A stretch of 64,000 bases of DNA from Pirellulaceae bacterium. Lineage in GTDB: Bacteria; Planctomycetota; Planctomycetia; Pirellulales; Pirellulaceae. Under the pieces are notes generated by a model. That model had not been told where the DNA came from, made no database searches, and saw only the letters and a list, made by a program, of their open reading frames with translations. Every line of letters begins with the position of its first letter. Position 1 is the stretch's first letter. The position numbers were made by a program, and so were the translations under genes. The DNA lies in the NCBI GenBank assembly GCA_019636385.1, contig JAHBXT010000002.1, positions 868,001 through 932,000 on the forward strand. Direction: 5' to 3'. Below, piece after piece: positions 10,001 to 18,715 of the stretch.

Positions 10001-10078
10001 TTTGCTCCGAAGGTAGTTGCCGAGCGTGGTACTAGCGGCGATCTGTTCCAACAAACTGGCCATACTACTAACGCTCAT
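7022..10078 (-). CDS. Large membrane-anchored protein with C-terminal TlpA-like thioredoxin domain
   Basis: 1018 residues. A hydrophobic helix near residues 60-80 (WILLLLLSTFVGQIAA) should anchor it, placing the rest outside the cytoplasm. The central ~750 residues are beta-rich and contain several similar small units of the form 'G-x-x-L-x-G-x-L-x-x-x-D ... V-x-V-x-x-x-x-I-x-x-L', for example around GERLIGELLALDEQ, SRLRGKVLAST and DSIDGYVQKIDQLG. The last 140 residues are a redoxin/TlpA domain with APEFSLAGLDG, DFWASWCEPC (active-site Cys 913 and 916) and the cis-Pro motif SIPQT. The start codon overlaps the end of the upstream prenyltransferase-repeat gene by 11 bases, so the two are translationally linked. 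Thiol oxidoreductase activity is likely; the purpose of the long N-terminal part is unknown. Confidence 0.75.
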   Translation of the reverse strand: MSVSSMASLLEQIAASTTLGNYLRSKGEGSACPRSGTYHYLAYSAWYIWSLFVKRKPWRNGLWILLLLLSTFVGQIAAENKLLAELLPSQAATAQTSNKQVMQLRLKCGGYGLGHLISSPLEDLVAWQNEGFAEPFQIQTSAIRSITSVQAHSQQPSSAQDAFAIETDTGERLIGELLALDEQALTVRSPVLGTVQVDRDRLVTLSRQSNVGEIVYSGIVAKQPFKFLSDPQDWQRRTGSLTATRQGAAIQGDFNLPAQAEISLSLSWTGAPDFTVALGASSQPKQPVQAHTGARLEVWDRRLVLVRETDTNADVVKLSELNDYDTQVDLNILLDQTTGLVVVRDMFGRRLGSLSLTPSGDSIGVAMQFVNHGPSLTVQRLEVRQWDGRSRIGGQDGTYTLLRDGTKFNDWMMGFDPQSGLVTLADADGKRREVPLSSIAEAALRQPEKDDAESTSITATATAFNEAHVEIVLNDTSRLRGKVLASTSQNILLQSVSCELPLPLEPNHISAIIGSSQRFQVVHSSRRNGVLKTGESELPGSLDSDVTGVGAECLRWQPWGSLNSSSLLPSAAGNIVYRQHLPVTREGAPTGRLDGLLPSPAVGADLMATITSGVSPAIAQSTESTAVAENKDEPAESQPPTVAREIIFASGDSIDGYVQKIDQLGVYLQSSQTQVGFVAHDRLSRLSLNPLAATVKQPSAEKLERLMTVPRALRHDPPSHLLLSVNGDFLRGSLVGLDEHEAVMELRRETARIPRQQIAQIVWLRDRQWEQSASPDNEDATLAAKEPSPYQVHVVQQGRGWTLHPTGIQSEVLHGTSSLLGECSVPLQHVSQLMFGPDLETRVWQSKQNAWVLSLAKLPKVFAESDTSGGKQQWPLIGQQAPEFSLAGLDGQTVQLSELSGKVVVLDFWASWCEPCMISLPQIGVLLHDFDNQKVQWIGINLQETEGRAQAAAERLGVQFRVCLDRNGQVARKYLANSIPQTVVVDQHGIVRHVWNQSGSRLMAELRLAIEELLGPSK

Positions 10079-11123
10079 AGATCGGCAGGAATCGGAAATT
10101 GAGTGCCAGCGACAGCAGATTCAGGCTGGTTGTGGTCGCCTTGCCAAACTGGCCGCTAAAACTGCCGTCCGCGTTTTGAATCGACTTCAGCTGTCGCACT
10201 AACGACTGATTCCATTTTTCCCAGGTCTCGAAGTCGGCTTGAAACAGGGCCTGTGCCAGATAATAACGCGCATACTCGACGTAGTGCGATTGCTCATCCA
10301 TATTCTTGATGATGTAGTCCTGTGTGGCCTTATATTGCTGGAGGTCTTTGCGTTTGGCAATGCTGAGTACTAAACAGGCAATTGCGCTGCGAGCTATGGA
10401 TTGCCCAAACCCGCCCATGCCGCCGGAATAGCCCACCACGCCAGATTCGCCGGTCATCGACGTAAAGTAATTGACCGCTTTGTCAATCGAGCTATCGGGC
10501 ACTTCGATGCCAGCGTTCCGGGCCGCCAACAATCCCATCAAGATTGCTCCGCTGACCGAAGTGTCCGCATCGCGTGCATTGGGTGAATACCGCCAGGCTT
10601 GGTGGGGATTCTTTGACTGCGAGGTGATCACGCAGCGCACGCCTAACTCAAGGGCCTCGCCTAGCGATCGCTGGCGCGCGGCCGTTTGACCGTCCCAAAA
10701 ATCAGTTTCATCTAGCACTCCATAGACTTCCGCTAGCGCCAGTAGGGCGAACCCGTGCTGGTACATGCTGTCGCCCATGTAACCGGTGGTTGGGTCTTGA
10801 CTACGAATGATCGACTGAGTCGCCCGGCGAATTGCCAGACTGTATCGCCCATAGTTTGGGTCTTCGCCGCTGGCCAACAGCGCCATCAGCGACAAGCCTG
10901 TTGTACCTGGTCCTGCGTAACCGTCAGCCCAAGCTCCGCTGTCGCTCTGACTATCCTGCAAGTACTGTAATCCCTTATCGTACACTTCGCGAACGTCGCG
11001 CGGGACCACATCGCCCGCCGGTATCCCGCTGGGCGGTTGAGCCATCGCGGGAGAGCCTAGGAGCGACAGCAGCGCGCAATTGGCGACAAGGTGGAGGTAG
11101 ATTCGCATCCAGCACAGTTTCAA
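10068..11123 (-). CDS. Secreted prenyltransferase/squalene-oxidase-repeat protein
   Basis: 351 residues starting with a signal peptide (hydrophobic core NCALLSLLGSPAMAQ). The body has repeats of the terpenoid cyclase/protein prenyltransferase alpha-toroid type: GLQYLQDSQSDSGAWADG near the N-terminus and LKSIQNADGSFSGQFG near the C-terminus, with QW-like spacing, and several 'A..L..L' helices between. Such proteins are frequent in planctomycetes as exported proteins of unknown role; the DxDD motif of true squalene-hopene cyclases is not seen, so cyclase activity is doubtful. It is the first gene of a two-gene operon with the thioredoxin-domain protein, and the 11-base overlap suggests coordinated production. 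Confidence 0.75.
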   Translation of the reverse strand: MKLCWMRIYLHLVANCALLSLLGSPAMAQPPSGIPAGDVVPRDVREVYDKGLQYLQDSQSDSGAWADGYAGPGTTGLSLMALLASGEDPNYGRYSLAIRRATQSIIRSQDPTTGYMGDSMYQHGFALLALAEVYGVLDETDFWDGQTAARQRSLGEALELGVRCVITSQSKNPHQAWRYSPNARDADTSVSGAILMGLLAARNAGIEVPDSSIDKAVNYFTSMTGESGVVGYSGGMGGFGQSIARSAIACLVLSIAKRKDLQQYKATQDYIIKNMDEQSHYVEYARYYLAQALFQADFETWEKWNQSLVRQLKSIQNADGSFSGQFGKATTTSLNLLSLALNFRFLPIYER

Positions 11124-11169
11124 ATAAGTGGCGGCAGTCGGGGTTTGGATGAGCCTTCATTATAATTGC

Positions 11170-14100
11170 TCAGGCTGGATCGCCGTAGCCTCCGCCGCCC
11201 GGACTGGCCACGATCAGCCGCCAGCCAGCCTCGACGGACAATTGGCAATTTGCAGGCAATTGGGTGTTTTCGTCGGTTGATTTCACTAGCCAGTTCTCGC
11301 CCCGCTGCCCCGGCAATCCAGCGGACAATCCAAACGGTCCAGCGGTACGACGCGATGTTAAGAGCGAAAGCGTGATTGGCTCCAAGAACTGATAGCCGCG
11401 CAGCATTCCGTCGCCACCGCAGAAACGCCCTGCACCACCACTGCCTGAACGAACGCGAAATTCTACTAGTCGCACTGGATATCTCAGTTCCAACACTTCG
11501 GGATCGGTCAAACGAGTATTTGTCATGTGTGAATGAACAGCACTGGCACCGTGGGCGCGAGCCGTTGCACCGCTGCCACCGCCAATCGTCTCGTAGAATC
11601 CGAAGTGCTGATTGCCAAACAGCACGTTGTTCATCGTGCCCTGTGACGCAGCCGACACGCCCAGCGCTCCCAGCAGCACATCCACCACGCGCTGCGAAGT
11701 TTCTACGTTGCCAGCCGCCACAGCAGGACTCAGCCCACGCGGGACAGCGGCGGTTGGATTAAGTACCGACTGTGGCACCAGCAGTTCGACACCGCGTAAG
11801 ACGCCTTCGTTCAGCGGCAGATCGTCGGCGATTAAGCACCGCAACACATACAGCACTGCGGCACTCACGATCGACGGATTGGCATTGAAATTCTGTCGGC
11901 TGGCCGGACCGGTGCCGGCAAAGTCGATGCGCAGTCGTCCTGTGGGTAATAATTCAATGGCCACGCAAATCGGCGTGCCATCTTCCAGAGTGTCTTGAAA
12001 GGACCGTCCGCGCGCGCTCGCAGTCTGACCGGAAAACAGTTGGGCGTTTTGGGTAACGAACTGCTGCACACGCGTCTCCGCAGCATCCAGCACGTCAGCC
12101 GCGTAACGCTGTATGGCTGGCCAACCGATCTGCTGAGCATATTCGACCAATAACTGCACACCGCGCTGGCAGGCGGCCATCTGTGCCTTTAGGTCAGCTT
12201 GGTTTTCAGCAAAATTTCTGGGGGGATATGGACAGGCCGACACCAGTGCGTGTAGCTCCTGCCACCGCACCTGCCCAGCTTGGCTCAGTCTAAAGACTGG
12301 AATAATGACGCCTTCTTGCTCTAAATGATTAGCCATGACTGACATCGACCCAGGGGCGATGCCACCCACGTCGGCATGATGCGCTCGATTAGCAACCAAC
12401 AGCTGCGGTCGCTGGCAGTCATTGGCAAAGACTGGTTCGATCAGCGTCCAGTCGGGCAAGTGCGAACCACCCTCGTAGGGATCATTGCATAGGAACGAGT
12501 CGCCCGGCCGCATGTCAGGGTATTGCTGCAAGACACTTCGCACCGTCTGCCCCATTGCTCCCAAGTGCACTGGCACGTGCGGTGCACTGGCCAACATCAT
12601 CCCCTGAGGATCGAAGACTGCACAACTGAAGTCACGCCGCTGTTTGATGTTCACGCTGACCGCAGTCTGCTGTAATACATAACCCATCTGTGTCGCGATG
12701 GCGGCTAGACGCTGCGCATAACAGTCGCGCAGCACGATATCGGGCGTTTGCGAGCCGACAATAGATGAGTCAATAGAAGTTGGGGGTTCAGCGGCAGACT
12801 GCCGTGTGATGAGCAATGTGCCGTCGCTCAGTACTTCAGCATCCCAATTCCGTTCCAATGTTAAAGTCGATCCTTCATTCAACACCGTCAGCGGACCTTG
12901 CCAGCGATCACCTGGCTGCAAACCGCTGCGCAGGACATGACGATAATGTGTCGTAGGACTTTCGCCGCGATCGCAAGCCGTAGGGCCTGCCTGCGCTGGC
13001 GGCAGTCGATGTCTGGCGGCAATCTGCACGCTGACACGGATACTGACCAGCTCGACCGTATCGGTCAACCGTGCGTAGCCGTACCTTCGATCATGCAGTT
13101 CATGAAACTGCATTGCCAAAGCGCTGCCAATCTCAGCGCGTCGCATTTCGCTGTTACGCTGCCGAAGAAGCCGGTCTTCGCTCAACGAAACACACAGTGT
13201 CGAATCGGTACCGAGATACCGCAGCTCGGCCTGTAGCTCAGTAACCCGCTGGGTGTTACTCTCTGGTGTCACACCGAACTGAGCGGCCAATTTCTTCTGT
13301 GTCAGCTGAACATGATCCAGCAATTCCGGCCAATTCGCGGATTCTACAGGCAAGTAAACCGGAACTGTGTCATCCAGTCGCTGGGCAGCCAGTCCCATAC
13401 CCAGAGCAGACAGCAAACCTGCATCTGCATGATCGACAATTTGAGTCATGCCCAGCGAGTCAGCAATTTCGCAAATGTGTTGTCCTGCCGCTCCTCCGAA
13501 GCCGACCAGCAGATGCTGTCGCGGGTCAATTCCCTGCTTGATCGATACACTACGAACCGCGTCGGCCATCTGCTGGTTGGCTAGGCGCCGATAGCCTTCC
13601 ACCAACTGCAGCCGCGATGAATTCCCCAGAGTCTGTGCAACCTGTGTAAGCAGTTCGTCAATTCGGCGTTCGCAAGCCGCTAGGTCGATCGCAAACGGAA
13701 ATTGGCTGGGTGGAATCCTGCCGGAATAGACATTCAAGTCCGTGATTGTCAGCGGTCCACCGCGACCATAACACGCCGGTCCCGGATCAGCCCCCGCGCT
13801 ATCAGGCCCCACTCGCAGCGAAACACCATCGAACCAGCAAATCGAACCACCTCCGGCCGCCACCGTTTCAATAGGCAGAGTTGGGGTCAGGATACGAACA
13901 CCCGCCTTGGTGGATTCGTACTGCAACTGCAGATGCTGATCAACTCGGCAAACATCAGTGCTGGTTCCGCCCATGTCTAACCCAATTACCGCGCCTCGAT
14001 CAAGCGATTGCTGTAATCCCCCCAGCGCCGTCACTCCGCCTGCGGGACCAGATAATATGCAGTCTTTGCCGGAGTAGTTCCGCCAATCAACTAGTCCACC

Positions 14101-15054
14101 TGCGCTGGTCATAACATACAACCGCACGCGATCCGAACCACCCAACTGACTGCAGACGTCGGCCAGATAGTCCTTGATGATGGGGCTTAAGTATGCATCC
14201 ACCACCGTAGTCTGCGTCCTGGCGACATATTCGATAACCGGAGCCAAGCGACTAGAGACACTCACGTGATCGAACCCAGCTTGGCGCCCCACAACTTCCA
14301 ACTGCTGTTCGTGGCCGGGATTGCGATAGCTATGCAGCAGGCTGATAGCCAGCGACTGACAGCCAAGTTCGCGCACTTGCAAGATTTGCTGCCGCGCGTG
14401 CTGATGGTCAAGTTCGCATAACACCTGACCCTGAGCACCCATGCGCTGCCGGATACCCCGTGTCACGGCAGCCACTTCAGGCGGTTTGACAATCTCCAGC
14501 GCAAATAGATCCGGTCGAGTCTGATCCCCGATGCGCAGCAAATCTTCAAATCCATCCGTTACCAATAAAGCGACCTTAGCTCCCTGCCGCGTCAACAAAG
14601 CGTTGGTACCGCGAGTCGTGCCCATGCGCACGAGCAATTGCGGTAGACTTTTCGCGAGCGGTATTTGCAGCGCGCGATGCACGGCCAGCACCGGAGCTTC
14701 ACGGCAGGGCTGTATTTGAAAACGAACCGCCGCCGTCCACTCGTCCGGCGGGCTAGCGTCCAGAGTAGCAGACCCACCCGACTGAAATTTTGTGATCGTT
14801 CGCTCCCATACCAATTTTCCAGATTTGTCAAATGCTTGCAGTTTGGCTGAGCACCAAAACGCATCGCCATCAGCGTTCAACTCCTTCAGAATGCACTGCT
14901 TGCCGTTGACGGCATGAACTGTCACAGTCAAACAACCGCTACTGAGCGTTTTGTGTCGTAGAACCTGCCCGCTTGGAAGTTTGACCATGCAATCTGTAAA
15001 AGTGCCACCTACGTCAATCCACGCTTCCACTACATCCTGATCGCCGAACTGCAT
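11170..15054 (-). CDS. Fused 5-oxoprolinase/hydantoinase A+B (HyuA-HyuB) enzyme
   Basis: About 1294 residues from the ATG at 15052-15054; the frame also opens at a TTG at 15093. The N-terminal half is hydantoinase A-like, with the ATP-binding phrase WIDVGGTFTDC near the start and GLDMGGTSTDVCR in the middle. The C-terminal half, starting around residue 790, is hydantoinase B-like (DFSCAVFDPQGMMLASAPH, NDPYEGGSHLPDW). A single chain joining both halves is the architecture of ATP-dependent 5-oxoprolinase, which opens 5-oxo-L-proline to glutamate with ATP hydrolysis; hydantoin or acetone carboxylase activity in relatives means the substrate is not certain. There is no SD at either start. It appears to stand alone. 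Confidence 0.85.
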   Translation of the reverse strand: MQFGDQDVVEAWIDVGGTFTDCMVKLPSGQVLRHKTLSSGCLTVTVHAVNGKQCILKELNADGDAFWCSAKLQAFDKSGKLVWERTITKFQSGGSATLDASPPDEWTAAVRFQIQPCREAPVLAVHRALQIPLAKSLPQLLVRMGTTRGTNALLTRQGAKVALLVTDGFEDLLRIGDQTRPDLFALEIVKPPEVAAVTRGIRQRMGAQGQVLCELDHQHARQQILQVRELGCQSLAISLLHSYRNPGHEQQLEVVGRQAGFDHVSVSSRLAPVIEYVARTQTTVVDAYLSPIIKDYLADVCSQLGGSDRVRLYVMTSAGGLVDWRNYSGKDCILSGPAGGVTALGGLQQSLDRGAVIGLDMGGTSTDVCRVDQHLQLQYESTKAGVRILTPTLPIETVAAGGGSICWFDGVSLRVGPDSAGADPGPACYGRGGPLTITDLNVYSGRIPPSQFPFAIDLAACERRIDELLTQVAQTLGNSSRLQLVEGYRRLANQQMADAVRSVSIKQGIDPRQHLLVGFGGAAGQHICEIADSLGMTQIVDHADAGLLSALGMGLAAQRLDDTVPVYLPVESANWPELLDHVQLTQKKLAAQFGVTPESNTQRVTELQAELRYLGTDSTLCVSLSEDRLLRQRNSEMRRAEIGSALAMQFHELHDRRYGYARLTDTVELVSIRVSVQIAARHRLPPAQAGPTACDRGESPTTHYRHVLRSGLQPGDRWQGPLTVLNEGSTLTLERNWDAEVLSDGTLLITRQSAAEPPTSIDSSIVGSQTPDIVLRDCYAQRLAAIATQMGYVLQQTAVSVNIKQRRDFSCAVFDPQGMMLASAPHVPVHLGAMGQTVRSVLQQYPDMRPGDSFLCNDPYEGGSHLPDWTLIEPVFANDCQRPQLLVANRAHHADVGGIAPGSMSVMANHLEQEGVIIPVFRLSQAGQVRWQELHALVSACPYPPRNFAENQADLKAQMAACQRGVQLLVEYAQQIGWPAIQRYAADVLDAAETRVQQFVTQNAQLFSGQTASARGRSFQDTLEDGTPICVAIELLPTGRLRIDFAGTGPASRQNFNANPSIVSAAVLYVLRCLIADDLPLNEGVLRGVELLVPQSVLNPTAAVPRGLSPAVAAGNVETSQRVVDVLLGALGVSAASQGTMNNVLFGNQHFGFYETIGGGSGATARAHGASAVHSHMTNTRLTDPEVLELRYPVRLVEFRVRSGSGGAGRFCGGDGMLRGYQFLEPITLSLLTSRRTAGPFGLSAGLPGQRGENWLVKSTDENTQLPANCQLSVEAGWRLIVASPGGGGYGDPA

Positions 15055-15377
15055 TGCACTATCCAAATCAGTCACATCAAAAACCGTATTCAATTAAAGG
15101 GCGGTCAAGCGCTTGCCAGCCTTCAGCGATTCATTGTATGCTAATGTTAGGTAACTTAGCGTAGCAACGGAGCCAGATAACAAAAGTCTCCTGTTGCTCA
15201 AGATTTTGTAGCGAGTAACCCTTTGGGGAATACTACCTAACATGGTCGATCTTCGCTTGCCTATGTTATTCGACACGCGAGGCGTGTCTTCACGCCGGGC
15301 TGGATCTGTCGTTAGGATGATGAGGTGATATTTCGCTCGCGGCATTTCCAACGTATTTGTGCTGGGACGGTACAGTC

Positions 15378-16367
15378 ATGATGCGCCGAGCATTTACTTT
15401 AGTTGAGTTGTTGGTTGTCATCGCGATTATTGGCGTACTGGTTGGCTTGCTGCTCCCAGCAGTTCAAGCGGCGCGTGAGGCGGGGCGACGCATTCAGTGT
15501 GCTAACAACTTGAAGCAGCAGGTGCTGGGATTGCAGCTCTACCATGATGCGCAGCGCCGATTTCCGTCGGCGCATCAGATTGGTCAGAACTGGTATTCCG
15601 AATACTTTCGTGAATCTGCACCGCAAGGTTACACGGCGGAAGGCTATCCGACCGAAGGACCGTTCTGGAGCTGGTTGTTTCGTATCACGCCCTACATCGA
15701 ATTTGGCAATTTGTATCGCGCCGCAGACATTCGACCAATCCGCCCGGCCTGGCCCTTTTTTCAGAAGATGCCAGATGGACAGATACTCAATGGCATCTCA
15801 ACGCCAACCTTTAAATGTCCGTCGGACCCGCGCGTCGACCTGAAGTGGTATGGCGCTTCTGGAGAAGAAAATGCACTAACGTCTTATCTGGGAGTATCTG
15901 GGCGCTGTCAATTCAAAGAAGCTGGCGGTCAGGATGGCCTGCTTTACGTGAACTCAAAAGTGACAATGGCTGCAATCTCGGACGGCACGTCCAATACGTT
16001 AGCCATCGGCGAAAGACCTCCTTCTAGTTCTTTGCTGTATGGTTGGCAATGGGCAGGAGCCGGAGACTCACCAGCATTCGGTGCTACCGACGTAGTGTTG
16101 GGGGTCTACGAACGAGCTCTAACTCCAGAGGCTCAGCCAGACTTTTACCGCCCCGGTAGAATTCAAGACCCGGACAGTCTTGAGCGGTACCATTTTTGGA
16201 GTCTTCATCCTGGCGGAGGCAATTGGGCATTGGTAGATGGCAGCGTGCGGTTCATCAGCTATCTAGCGGGTAGACCACAGGATTTGTCCAGCAATTCGCA
16301 TTCTGCCAACGTGATCGAAAAGCTGGCTACGCGGGCCGGTGGCGAACTAACTACAGCCAGCGAGTAG
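15378..16367 (+). CDS. DUF1559 family pseudopilin-like protein
   Basis: About 329 residues. The N-terminus is a type IV prepilin signal: a short basic leader (MMRR) and then [19 protein letters not shown], with Glu at the position expected five residues into the mature helix. The continuing phrase [15 protein letters not shown] and CANNLKQ is diagnostic for DUF1559 (SBP_bac_10-like) proteins, which occur in dozens of copies in planctomycete genomes. The C-terminus has the usual [16 protein letters not shown] motif. These proteins are thought to be processed by a prepilin peptidase and to sit at the cell surface; their role is unknown. The ATGs at 15378 and 15381 both fit; an earlier TTG at 15357 is less likely. 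A small lipoprotein gene follows 25 bases downstream. Confidence 0.9.
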   Translation: MMRRAFTLVELLVVIAIIGVLVGLLLPAVQAAREAGRRIQCANNLKQQVLGLQLYHDAQRRFPSAHQIGQNWYSEYFRESAPQGYTAEGYPTEGPFWSWLFRITPYIEFGNLYRAADIRPIRPAWPFFQKMPDGQILNGISTPTFKCPSDPRVDLKWYGASGEENALTSYLGVSGRCQFKEAGGQDGLLYVNSKVTMAAISDGTSNTLAIGERPPSSSLLYGWQWAGAGDSPAFGATDVVLGVYERALTPEAQPDFYRPGRIQDPDSLERYHFWSLHPGGGNWALVDGSVRFISYLAGRPQDLSSNSHSANVIEKLATRAGGELTTASE

Positions 16368-16392
16368 TATTGCTTTTTAATGAGTTCACATC

Positions 16393-16524
16393 ATGCGACT
16401 TTTGTGTGTTATCTGTCTCATATTGGTTGCTGGCTGCGCCAAGACGGAGCCTAATCCACAGCTGAATTCAATTCCCAACATTCCGCCGGGCAAGAAAGAC
16501 AGTAGCCAGCTGGCTCCTCCCTAG
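16393..16524 (+). CDS. 43-residue lipoprotein
   Basis: This short gene reads MRLLCVICLILVAGCAKTEP at its start: two residues, an arginine, a hydrophobic core and the lipobox VAGC, so signal peptidase II should cleave before the Cys and lipidate it. The rest (about 28 residues) is rich in Asn, Pro and Ser (SIPNIPPGKKDSSQLAPP). It lies 25 bases after the DUF1559 gene on the same strand; small lipoproteins directly after DUF1559 genes are a common planctomycete arrangement (from memory). The stop overlaps the end of the convergent serine hydrolase gene by 4 bases. Function unknown. Confidence 0.65.
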   Translation: MRLLCVICLILVAGCAKTEPNPQLNSIPNIPPGKKDSSQLAPP

Positions 16525-17672
16525 TTGGCAGCTTCCTGAAAGGCTTGGCGTACGGGTGAAGCGTCTGCGTTAGGGAAATTGGCGCGTTGCAACATCAGCA
16601 GATAGATGCGGCTCTTCACTGGATCGATCCAGGCCTGTGTCCCATAGGCACCGCCGTGCCCAAAGGTGCCGGGCGATAGCGTGGCGGTTACGCCTTGTGG
16701 TTCGCGGATCACACAGCAGCCGATGCCCCAACCATTGCCTTCGGTGAATCCAGTTTTCAAGTCTCCGGTTGCAATGGTGCGCAGCTCCTTCACCGACCGT
16801 TCAGACAGAATTCTCTGTCCCTTCAGTTGCCCACCACCTAATAGCATCTGGCAGAAACGGAGGTAATCGCCGGCAGTAGAGAACAGTCCGCCGTTGGGTG
16901 CCGGATAATGACTGCGATCGGTCGGCGAACCGCCGGGTATCAGAATGATGCTGGTGCGCTTGAGTCCCTCGGGCGTGGTCGAATACGCTTTTGCCAATCG
17001 CTCGGCCTGCGAGTGACTGAGATAAAATGCGGTGTCGACCATTCCCAGTGGTTGGCATACCTGTTGGTGTACGTACTGATCGAAACTCATCCCCGACAGC
17101 ACTTCTACAATCCTGCCAGCGGTGTTGATACTGGTCTGGGAGTATTGCCAGCGCGAGCCGGGCGTAAATGAAACGCGCACGTTGGCATACCGCGCCGCCA
17201 CATCCGCCAAGGTGGCATCGGTGTAGGCAGACTGAAACGGCAGTTCGGCCATCCCCGACGTATGCGTCAACAGGTGGCGGATGTTGATCTCGGCGGGTTG
17301 CCCATCGGATGTCTTAAGTTGTGACATGTCCGGCAAATGTTTAGCGATGGGATCGTCCAACGACAGTTTGCCTTCGTCGACCATTTGCATGATGCACACA
17401 GCAGTTACCGGTTTGGACATCGAAGCGATCCAAAAGATCGAATCCGGCTGCATTGGGCGATCGGATTCAATGTCAGCTTTGCCCAGCACAACCTGGCTCA
17501 GGACCTCGTCCGGGCCAGCGACCATAGCCACGATTCCGGCAACGGTATTGTCGTCGATGAAGGGACGCAACGCTTGCTCGATCTTCTCGCTCGACACTGG
17601 CGACTGAGCCAGTACTGCATTGCCAAGTGTGACAGTGAACAGCCAGGCTAGAGCGAAGAATCCAAATCGCAT
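16521..17672 (-). CDS. Secreted serine beta-lactamase-like hydrolase (class C/esterase family)
   Basis: 383 residues with a signal peptide (MRFGFFALAWLFTVTLGNAVLAQ). The catalytic SxxK is Ser84-Met-Ser-Lys87 in IASMSKPVTAVCIMQ. The second motif, normally YxN, reads YSQ (WQYSQTSINTAGRIVEV), so the Asn is replaced by Gln. A C-terminal FGHGGAYGTQAWIDP stretch corresponds to the HxG/KTG-like element. This fits the broad group of penicillin-binding-protein-like esterases and D-aminopeptidases rather than a resistance enzyme. It probably acts in the periplasm; substrate unknown. Its promoter region is shared, divergently, with the DUF2071 gene. Confidence 0.85.
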   Translation of the reverse strand: MRFGFFALAWLFTVTLGNAVLAQSPVSSEKIEQALRPFIDDNTVAGIVAMVAGPDEVLSQVVLGKADIESDRPMQPDSIFWIASMSKPVTAVCIMQMVDEGKLSLDDPIAKHLPDMSQLKTSDGQPAEINIRHLLTHTSGMAELPFQSAYTDATLADVAARYANVRVSFTPGSRWQYSQTSINTAGRIVEVLSGMSFDQYVHQQVCQPLGMVDTAFYLSHSQAERLAKAYSTTPEGLKRTSIILIPGGSPTDRSHYPAPNGGLFSTAGDYLRFCQMLLGGGQLKGQRILSERSVKELRTIATGDLKTGFTEGNGWGIGCCVIREPQGVTATLSPGTFGHGGAYGTQAWIDPVKSRIYLLMLQRANFPNADASPVRQAFQEAAN

Positions 17673-17711
17673 GAGTAGTCACCGTCAAAAAAGGAAGGCT
17701 AGACATCAAAA

Positions 17712-18512
17712 ATGTTGTTAGATTATAGAGCATTTCGCGACCCGGAATACCTGATGACCTCGCTAACTTCTGATCGAACTTGGCCGCTCCCCCAGACTCC
17801 CTGGGTGATGCAGATGACTTGGTCCGACCTGTTGTTTGCGCATTGGCCAGTAGATCCGGCAGTTGTCATGCCGTTATTGCCCGCCGGATTAACGCTCGAC
17901 ACACGCGACGGTGCTGCCTGGGTGGGCATCGTTCCATTCTTGATGTCACGTGTCGCTCCGCGCTGCTGTCCGCCGCTACCGCTGATTGGTCATTTTCCGG
18001 AGCTAAACGTGCGCACTTACGTCACCGCAGGCGGAAAGCCAGGCGTGTGGTTCTTTTCGCTGGATGCTGCCAGTCGTGTGGCCGTACGCGTCGCCCGCGC
18101 CGCATTCCATCTACCATACATGGATGCACGCATGTCAATTGCTCGTCATGCTGATTCCACAATTGCTTACAGTAGTCATCGCACACATCGCCATGAACCA
18201 TCGGCTAACTTTGCGGCCAGCTACTGCCCCAAAGGCGACTGGTTTCGAGCACAACCCGAAACGCTCGAGCACTGGCTGACAGCTCGATATTGCCTGTACA
18301 GCGCTGACAGTCGGGGCCGGTTGTACTGTGGCGAGATCGATCATCCTCCCTGGACACTAGCTCCTGCAATTTGCGAGACGCAGTGTAATACCATGTGCCA
18401 ACCGCTGGGCATTGAGCTCTGTGGCCACCCGCATCTGATGGTCGCTCAGAAAATCACCGTCAAAGCTTGGATGATCTCGCAAGGTGGTGAGACATCGACC
18501 GCAATAGCGTAG
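17712..18512 (+). CDS. DUF2071 (YqjF-like) protein
   Basis: 266 residues. The hallmark segments of DUF2071 are present: WSDLLFAHWPVDPAVVMPLLP with the 'LFAHWPV' phrase, GLTLDTRDGAAWVGIVPF, and ELNVRTYVTAGGKPGVWFFSLDA. The fold is thought to resemble acetoacetate decarboxylase, but no reaction is established for the family. Two starts are possible (ATG 17712 or 17754); GGAAGG lies 13 bases before the first, which is a little far. It is divergent from the serine hydrolase, with about 40 bases between them, so the two promoters must overlap or lie inside the genes. Confidence 0.8.
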   Translation: MLLDYRAFRDPEYLMTSLTSDRTWPLPQTPWVMQMTWSDLLFAHWPVDPAVVMPLLPAGLTLDTRDGAAWVGIVPFLMSRVAPRCCPPLPLIGHFPELNVRTYVTAGGKPGVWFFSLDAASRVAVRVARAAFHLPYMDARMSIARHADSTIAYSSHRTHRHEPSANFAASYCPKGDWFRAQPETLEHWLTARYCLYSADSRGRLYCGEIDHPPWTLAPAICETQCNTMCQPLGIELCGHPHLMVAQKITVKAWMISQGGETSTAIA

Positions 18513-18715
18513 CGATCAATTGGCTCTTCTCTCCAAGACTTGAGTTGGCAAGCGAAAACAATACCATTGGGGGGGCGTGAGTTCCAGCTCGGTTTTGCAT
18601 TTAAAAAATTTTTTTGTTTGAACTTGCAAATTATTGTATTACGCCTAACAGGCTGCTACGCTACCGCTCGTATTGTGGTGTGCGAATTGTTCAACAAGGT
18701 ATCAGGAACGTCGCC

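Noticed and set aside
15094..15351. 85-codon minus-strand frame upstream of the 5-oxoprolinase gene
   Set aside because: Starts without SD in a region that should hold divergent promoters; composition is not protein-like.
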